DNA from: Pantoea sp. Lij88
GTDB taxonomy: Bacteria > Pseudomonadota > Gammaproteobacteria > Enterobacterales > Enterobacteriaceae
DNA: 64,000 nt
Direction of reading: 5' to 3'
NCBI RefSeq assembly: GCF_030062155.1
Contig: NZ_CP118269.1
Location: 1,860,001 to 1,924,000 of the forward strand
Shown here: positions 59,549-64,000 of the stretch, piece after piece
Layout: every line of letters starts with the position of its first letter
Numbering within the stretch: the stretch's first letter is position 1
Notes under the pieces: model-generated
What the model was told of the DNA's origin: nothing
The model's input: the letters and a program-made list of their open reading frames with translations, nothing else
Database searches by the model: none
Made by a program: the position numbers and the translations under genes

Positions 59549-60277
59549 ATGCTAATTAGCACCCATACCCGCAGCGACAGCGCCGATACCCGACTGGCCT
59601 GCACGCTGGCCGCTGCCGCAGGCGCGCTGAATACCGCAGCCTTTGAGATTGTCGGGTTCTTTTCAGCCAACATGACCGGGAACGTCTCGCTTTTGTCCGA
59701 TCATCTGGCAAAAGCGAACCTGGGGCCGGGTCTGTTCTTCCTCTCTGTTGTCCTGCTGTTTATCGCCGGCTCCCTGTTTTCAACGCTGATTATCAATGCC
59801 GGGCACCGCAGAAACATTCGCACCATCTATGCCTTTGTCATTCTGATTGAGGGCACCGCCCTGATTGCACTCGGCGTGATTGAGAATCACTTTCCGCCGC
59901 TGTCGCCTGGCGTGGTGTTGATTATGAGCCTGAGTTTTCTGATGGGCTTGCAGAATGCGGTCGTCACGCGGATCTCCAATGCCCGCGTTCGCACCACCCA
60001 TATTTCCGGCACGGCGACCGATATCGGGATCGAGCTGGCGATGCTGTTTGAGGTGCTGCGACGTAAAGCGTCACCGAAAGATGCGCCTCTCTATCTGGGC
60101 CGGTTGCGGCTGCACTGCCTGACTCTGCTGGCTTTTCTGGCGGGTGGGGTGGCCGGAATCGGACTTTACCGACTGCTCAGTTATGATTTTCTGCTGCCCG
60201 TTGGGTTCGGGTTAATCTGCCTGGCGCTGAATGCCATCTTTACTAAGCCCGCGAACCCCGGTAACGCGATGGTGTAA
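59549..60277 (+). CDS. YoaK/DUF1275 family membrane protein
   Basis: 242-aa polytopic inner membrane protein of the DUF1275 (YoaK) family, function unknown. About six helices; the family motif AAAAGALNTAAFEIVGFF and SANMTGN at the first helix, and GLQNAVVTRISNARVRTTH in the middle, are present. The ATG at 59549 fits the family start; an upstream ATG at 59492 adds basic residues with no support. Confidence 0.85.
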   Translation: MLISTHTRSDSADTRLACTLAAAAGALNTAAFEIVGFFSANMTGNVSLLSDHLAKANLGPGLFFLSVVLLFIAGSLFSTLIINAGHRRNIRTIYAFVILIEGTALIALGVIENHFPPLSPGVVLIMSLSFLMGLQNAVVTRISNARVRTTHISGTATDIGIELAMLFEVLRRKASPKDAPLYLGRLRLHCLTLLAFLAGGVAGIGLYRLLSYDFLLPVGFGLICLALNAIFTKPANPGNAMV

Positions 60278-60467
60278 TGGCCCGGTATCCTCTGCTGCCG
60301 GAATCAGGGCGGTGCTTAGCCCTGATTTCATCGTTTCGCGAGGCAAATGAACCGTGCGGTTAAACCATCCGGGCCTGCGCAGAGTAACATTCAGCCTTAT
60401 ACTCTGGTTGATCCTGCCGGTGAGACAGTGACACGAACAGCCTTCAACCTGCTGATGGATAATTAAC

Positions 60468-61364
60468 ATCGACATTAAACAACTTATTTATTTATGTAAC
60501 CTGGAACGGGAGCGCCATTTCGGGCGGGCCGCAGAAGCCAGTTTTGTTACACAGCCAACCCTCTCGATGCGCCTGAAAAATCTGGAGCGCGAGCTGGGCC
60601 TGCCGCTGATTAACCGCAGCAATAACTTTGCCGGATTTACGCCGGAGGGCGATCGCGTGCTCGCGTGGGCTCGGGAGATCGTGTCGGTTTATCAGGGGCT
60701 GAAGCTGGAAGTCGAATCACTGAAACATGGGGTGAACGGCACGCTGCGGGTTGGCGTGGTGCCGCAGTGCAGTATGGCGTTGCCGCTGCTGCTGAAAGCG
60801 GTGCAGGCGCGTTATCCTCAGCTCGACTATCGCATTGCGGTGCTGAGTGCTGACCAGCTGCTGGAAGCCCTCAACAGCCACACCGTGGATGTCGGGATCG
60901 GCTTTTTTGAGATGGCGACGCTGCGGGAACTCCATTTTCAGACCGAGATGCTGGCAGACCGGGGCGTTGAGGCGGTATTCCATCCTGAGCATTTCCCGGC
61001 GCTGGTGGGCGAAACCCCGCTGACGCTGGATGAACTGGCTCAACAGCCGCTCTGTCTGGCGGAGCCGACGCGCTATTTCCGCCGCTACCTCGATATGGCT
61101 TTCCGCGAGGCAGGGCTGGTGCCCCGGGTGATTGTGGAGAGCGCCTCTATCATGCAGCTGATGCAGTGCGCGCAGGTCGGCCTGGGGCTGCTGGTGTCGC
61201 CAGTGGGGCATCTGCTGCCCGCGTCAATTCAGGGGCTGCAGCAGCGTGCGATTACGCTGCCGCCGATGGCGCGGCAGGCCGCGCTGGTGATAGCCGAACC
61301 GGGCCGTGCGACACCGCTGGCACAACACTTTTTCGACGAAGCACGCGGACTGCTGCCGGTTTAG
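60468..61364 (+). CDS. LysR-type regulator, non-canonical start
   Basis: Full-length LysR homology begins with DIKQLIYLCNLERERHFGRA at 60471, giving about 298 aa from an ATC at 60468. No ATG, GTG or TTG exists in this frame between the upstream stop (60453-60455) and ATG 60567, which would remove 33 residues including most of the winged-helix DNA-binding part. Either ATC (60468) or ATT (60462) is used, or the ATG mutated to ATC and the gene is impaired. The ligand domain (GVVPQCSMALPLLL, VDVGIGFFE) is intact. Target unknown. Confidence 0.7.
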   Translation: MDIKQLIYLCNLERERHFGRAAEASFVTQPTLSMRLKNLERELGLPLINRSNNFAGFTPEGDRVLAWAREIVSVYQGLKLEVESLKHGVNGTLRVGVVPQCSMALPLLLKAVQARYPQLDYRIAVLSADQLLEALNSHTVDVGIGFFEMATLRELHFQTEMLADRGVEAVFHPEHFPALVGETPLTLDELAQQPLCLAEPTRYFRRYLDMAFREAGLVPRVIVESASIMQLMQCAQVGLGLLVSPVGHLLPASIQGLQQRAITLPPMARQAALVIAEPGRATPLAQHFFDEARGLLPV

Positions 61365-61369
61365 CGCCG

Positions 61370-62482
61370 TTACTTCGCTTCACCCAGCGCGTAAAACAGG
61401 CGGCTGTTCCAGTTGCCTATCGCCACGCTCTGAATCAGTGCGAACAGCGCCTCAGCTTCCCAGCCTGCCTCCATTAGCGGTTGCAGATGGGCCGCGCTGA
61501 ATCGCTCGGGCGAGCGGGTCAGCTGCGCCGCCAGCGCAACGATCTGTTGATCTTCACCTTTCAGACCCGCTTCTTCTACACCATCAATCAAACCTTCATT
61601 TCCGGTCAGCAGCCGGAACGCCCAGCGGCTGCCCAGAATACGGGCGACGGTTGCTTCAGCCAGCGTATTGTCATGCGAAAGGTGCTGACGAAGCTGCGCC
61701 CAGCCATAAAGCGCGGCGGGGTCATGGGCCAGCAGCCATACCGCCTCCTGCATGCCAGGCAGTGACTGACAACGGGTAACGGCAGCCAGTTGCTCTGCAC
61801 AGGCATAACGCAACTCCAGCGGCTTCAGCACCGGCTGCCAGCGGGCAGGCTGGTCAAAACCGGTAGCGTCGGCGTCGGGTGGTGCGGTACTGCCGGGCAG
61901 CCAGCGAACCGGCTGGGCCTGCAGCGCCTGTAATCCGGCAACAACACGCGCCTGATAACTGACAAAGCCGATCACCTGATTCAGCGTCACAACATCGGGT
62001 TCGGTCAGGCCAACCGCATCCAGGGCGGTGATTGCGCTGGCGTTAATCAGCTCAGGCTGCATCGCCAGCTGGCGCGCATACTGCGTAATCTGAGTCAGGC
62101 GATTATTACTCTCGCGCGAAGAGTCAGGTCCGGGCAGCGGATTCAGGCGGGCAGAGTAGTGATTACAAAGCCGCTGTACACCCGCCACCTGCGCCACGGT
62201 CAGCGCGGTGCTGAGGCGATCGTAGAGCGTCAGGGTATGGGTGAGTGACGTCACCACGCGATCCGGGAACAGTAATTGTGCCAGATCGCGCGCTGCCAGC
62301 AGGGCCGGCTGATTCGTGCGCAGCAGGGCCTGAACCACGGCGTTATCGGCGTAGCATCCCAGCAGGAAACGGTCATCAATATGGGCGGCCTCGGGCACCA
62401 GCGGTGCGGCCTGAGAGGTACGTGGACTGGTCTGGCTCTCGTAAAACCAGTGGTTATGGCCCGGATAGCGGCGTTGTTCCAT
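61370..62482 (-). CDS. yciW: YciW, alkylhydroperoxidase-like (AhpD/CMD) protein
   Basis: 370-aa protein corresponding to E. coli YciW, a CysB-responsive carboxymuconolactone-decarboxylase-like protein linked to cysteine metabolism; reaction unknown. Start ATG 62482 has AAAGGA 7 nt upstream; an in-frame extension to 62542 is unlikely. Visible: QVIGFVSYQARVVAGLQAL. Convergent with the LysR gene; same strand as fabI, as in E. coli. Confidence 0.8.
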   Translation of the reverse strand: MEQRRYPGHNHWFYESQTSPRTSQAAPLVPEAAHIDDRFLLGCYADNAVVQALLRTNQPALLAARDLAQLLFPDRVVTSLTHTLTLYDRLSTALTVAQVAGVQRLCNHYSARLNPLPGPDSSRESNNRLTQITQYARQLAMQPELINASAITALDAVGLTEPDVVTLNQVIGFVSYQARVVAGLQALQAQPVRWLPGSTAPPDADATGFDQPARWQPVLKPLELRYACAEQLAAVTRCQSLPGMQEAVWLLAHDPAALYGWAQLRQHLSHDNTLAEATVARILGSRWAFRLLTGNEGLIDGVEEAGLKGEDQQIVALAAQLTRSPERFSAAHLQPLMEAGWEAEALFALIQSVAIGNWNSRLFYALGEAK

Positions 62483-62664
62483 GATCAATCCTTTTGCAAA
62501 TTCGGGTTCGGCATGCAGGCGGCAGATTCTGAAAATGTGCATAAACCGAAGGGCAGGCTTATCGTCGCTGATGGGCAGTCCGGGGCAAAAGAATGATCGG
62601 TGATAATTAATAGCGTTACGGTATAACGGGAGCGAAATCAGGCAGGAAGAGCGAGGCGGGAGCA

Positions 62665-62692
62665 GAGAAAAGGGCGAGCCAGGCTCGCCCTT
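62665..62692 (-). terminator. terminator after fabI
   Basis: AAGGGCGAGCC (62670-62680), A, GGCTCGCCCTT (62682-62692); on the minus strand the stem is followed by TTTT. Eight nt after the fabI stop. Confidence 0.88.
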
Positions 62693-62699
62693 ACAGAAC

Positions 62700-63488
62700 T
62701 TATTTCAGTTCCAGTTCGTTCATTGCGGCGATGCTGAAGCCGCCATCAACGTGTACCACTTCACCGGTGATGCCGCCAGCCAGGTCAGAGCACAGGAATG
62801 CTGCTGAGTTGCCGACATCTTCGATGGTAACGGTACGGCGAATCGGGGTAACCGCTTCGCAATGTTGCAGCATCTTACGGAAATCTTTGATGCCTGATGC
62901 TGCCAGGGTGCGGATTGGACCTGCAGAAACGGCGTTAACACGCACGCCTTCCGGGCCCATGGCGTTTGCCATGTAACGCACGTTAGCTTCCAGCGACGCT
63001 TTCGCCAGACCCATCACGTTGTAGTTCGGAATTGCGCGCTCAGCACCCAGGTAAGAGAGGGTCAGCAGCGCAGAATTTGGATTCAGCATCTCGCGGCACT
63101 CTTTGGCCATCGCGACGAAGCTGTAAGCACTGATGTCATGCGCGATTTTGAAGCCTTCGCGGGTAACGGCGTTCACGTAGTCGCCAACCAGCTGATCGCC
63201 TGGGGCGAAACCGATAGAGTGAACGAAACCGTCAAATTTCGGCCAGGTTTTTGCCAGTTCAGTGAACAGCGATTTGATGCTCTCATCTTCGGCTACGTCA
63301 CATGGCAGCACGATGTCTGAACCCAAATCTTTGGCAAACTCTTCCACACGACCTTTTAACTTGTCGTTCTGGTAGGTGAAAGCCAGTTCTGCGCCCTGTT
63401 TGTGCATCGCCTGTGCAATACCGTAGGCGATGGAAAGTTTACTGGCAACGCCAGTAATCAGAATGCGCTTACCGGAAAGAAAACCCAT
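62700..63488 (-). CDS. fabI: enoyl-[acyl-carrier-protein] reductase (NADH)
   Basis: Last reductive step of each fatty-acid elongation cycle. 262 aa; SDR-type with catalytic Tyr146, Tyr156 and Lys163 ([19 protein letters not shown]), and Gly93 of the triclosan-sensitive form. The ATG at 63488 follows AAGGATTACAGCT; an in-frame reading to 63584 is rejected by family start [13 protein letters not shown]. Confidence 0.98.
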   Translation of the reverse strand: MGFLSGKRILITGVASKLSIAYGIAQAMHKQGAELAFTYQNDKLKGRVEEFAKDLGSDIVLPCDVAEDESIKSLFTELAKTWPKFDGFVHSIGFAPGDQLVGDYVNAVTREGFKIAHDISAYSFVAMAKECREMLNPNSALLTLSYLGAERAIPNYNVMGLAKASLEANVRYMANAMGPEGVRVNAVSAGPIRTLAASGIKDFRKMLQHCEAVTPIRRTVTIEDVGNSAAFLCSDLAGGITGEVVHVDGGFSIAAMNELELK

Positions 63489-63629
63489 AGCTGTAATCCT
63501 TATGGTCATTGTAGTTGGCGGTCGCATGATTAATAAGTAAGCGACCGACGTTAATCGACGTGCGGATTCTAGCACGTCTCTCATAAATCAGGTAAATCGG
63601 CCCGCAATTTCCGCGATATGCAGCAAAAA

Positions 63630-64000
63630 TCAGCGCTCGCGCCGCCAGGCTTCGGCACTCAGTGCTTCGCCAAAATGGCTGCTGATCAGCCGTCGGGTCA
63701 GATCGTGCAGCGGGGAGGCCAGCACGTCAGCCGTGCCGCCGCGCTCGACCACTTCGCCCTGATGCATCACCAGCACTTTATCGCTGATGTGCTTCATCAT
63801 GCCCAGATGCTGGGTGACATAGATGTAGGCAATCCCGTGCTTCTCCTGCAGTTCCAGCATCAGGTTCACCAGCTGGGACCGCATCGTCATATCCAGCGAA
63901 GCCAGCGCTTCATCGGCCACAATCACTTTGGGTTGCAGGATCAACGCGCGCGCCAGGCCCAGACGCTGTTTCTGACCGGGAGCCAGCATGTGCGGATAAT
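63630..64000 (-). CDS. sapF: SapF peptide transport ATPase, 3' part
   Basis: The C-terminal part (about 123 residues) of SapF, ATPase of the SapABCDF antimicrobial-peptide/putrescine transporter: signature remnant QKQRLGLARALILQP, Walker B VIVADEALASLDM and H-loop TQHLGMM. Reading continues in frame (YPH before MLAPGQ) to the window edge, so the 5' part is missing only because of the window. Order relative to fabI is as in E. coli. Confidence 0.94.
   Translation of the reverse strand, partial: YPHMLAPGQKQRLGLARALILQPKVIVADEALASLDMTMRSQLVNLMLELQEKHGIAYIYVTQHLGMMKHISDKVLVMHQGEVVERGGTADVLASPLHDLTRRLISSHFGEALSAEAWRRER

Overview
The window reads as one stretch of an enterobacterial chromosome, most likely family Erwiniaceae and probably Pantoea or a close relative. 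Gene order is almost colinear with the E. coli K-12 ychE-to-sapF segment: ychE, oppABCDF, yciU, clsA, yciY, yciI, tonB, yciA, yciB, yciC, ompW, trpABCDGE, rnm, yciO, rluB, btuR, yciK, sohB, yciN, topA, cysB, ymiA-yciX-ymiC, acnA, ribA, pgpB, lapAB, pyrF, yciH, osmB, pdeR, rnb, yciW, fabI, sapF. Departures that point away from E. coli are a second oppA, separate trpG and trpD, an rpfF-type DSF synthase beside pdeR, and inserted araD, kdgT, cstA-ybdD, ydeP-like, PTS, MCP and LysR genes. The genus is inferred from recalled protein similarity and synteny; no database was searched. No rRNA, tRNA, CRISPR array, IS element or prophage was recognised.

Layout. 1-8.7 kb: ychE, then two tandem oligopeptide-binding proteins and OppBCDF, with an intrinsic terminator between the second oppA and oppB. 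8.7-16.9 kb: YciU, cardiolipin synthase, small hypotheticals, a YcgZ-like connector behind a cluster of TGTACA motifs, YciI, TonB, YciA/B/C, a cysteine-cluster protein, OmpW behind a perfect FNR box, and a BON lipoprotein. 17-23.8 kb: the trp operon on the minus strand with promoter/operator, leader peptide and attenuator, transcribed trpL-E-G-D-CF-B-A. 23.8-34.8 kb: rnm-yciO, a trypsin-like lipoprotein, an AT-rich gap, RluB, BtuR-YciK, SohB, YciN, topoisomerase I and CysB. 34.8-43.5 kb: three very small genes before aconitase A, RibA, PgpB (with a perfect 45-bp tandem repeat at its start), LapA-LapB, PyrF-YciH and OsmB.

43.8-62 kb is the accessory-rich part: an orphan AraD, KdgT behind a KdgR box, RpfF facing the PAS-GGDEF-EAL protein PdeR/RpfR, a CstA-YbdD pair, RNase II, a YdeP-like molybdoprotein, an orphan PTS EIIBC, a chemoreceptor with a sigma-28 promoter, a DUF1275 membrane protein and a LysR regulator with no canonical start codon. 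The window closes with YciW, FabI and the 3' part of sapF.

The clearest candidate system is the convergent rpfF/pdeR pair, which would couple DSF-type fatty-acid signalling to cyclic-di-GMP turnover. It matches a described class of system. The less ordinary sequence observations are the single-Trp, lengthened trp leader peptide, the duplicated translation-initiation region of pgpB, the LysR start and the operator-like cluster in front of the ycgZ-like gene.
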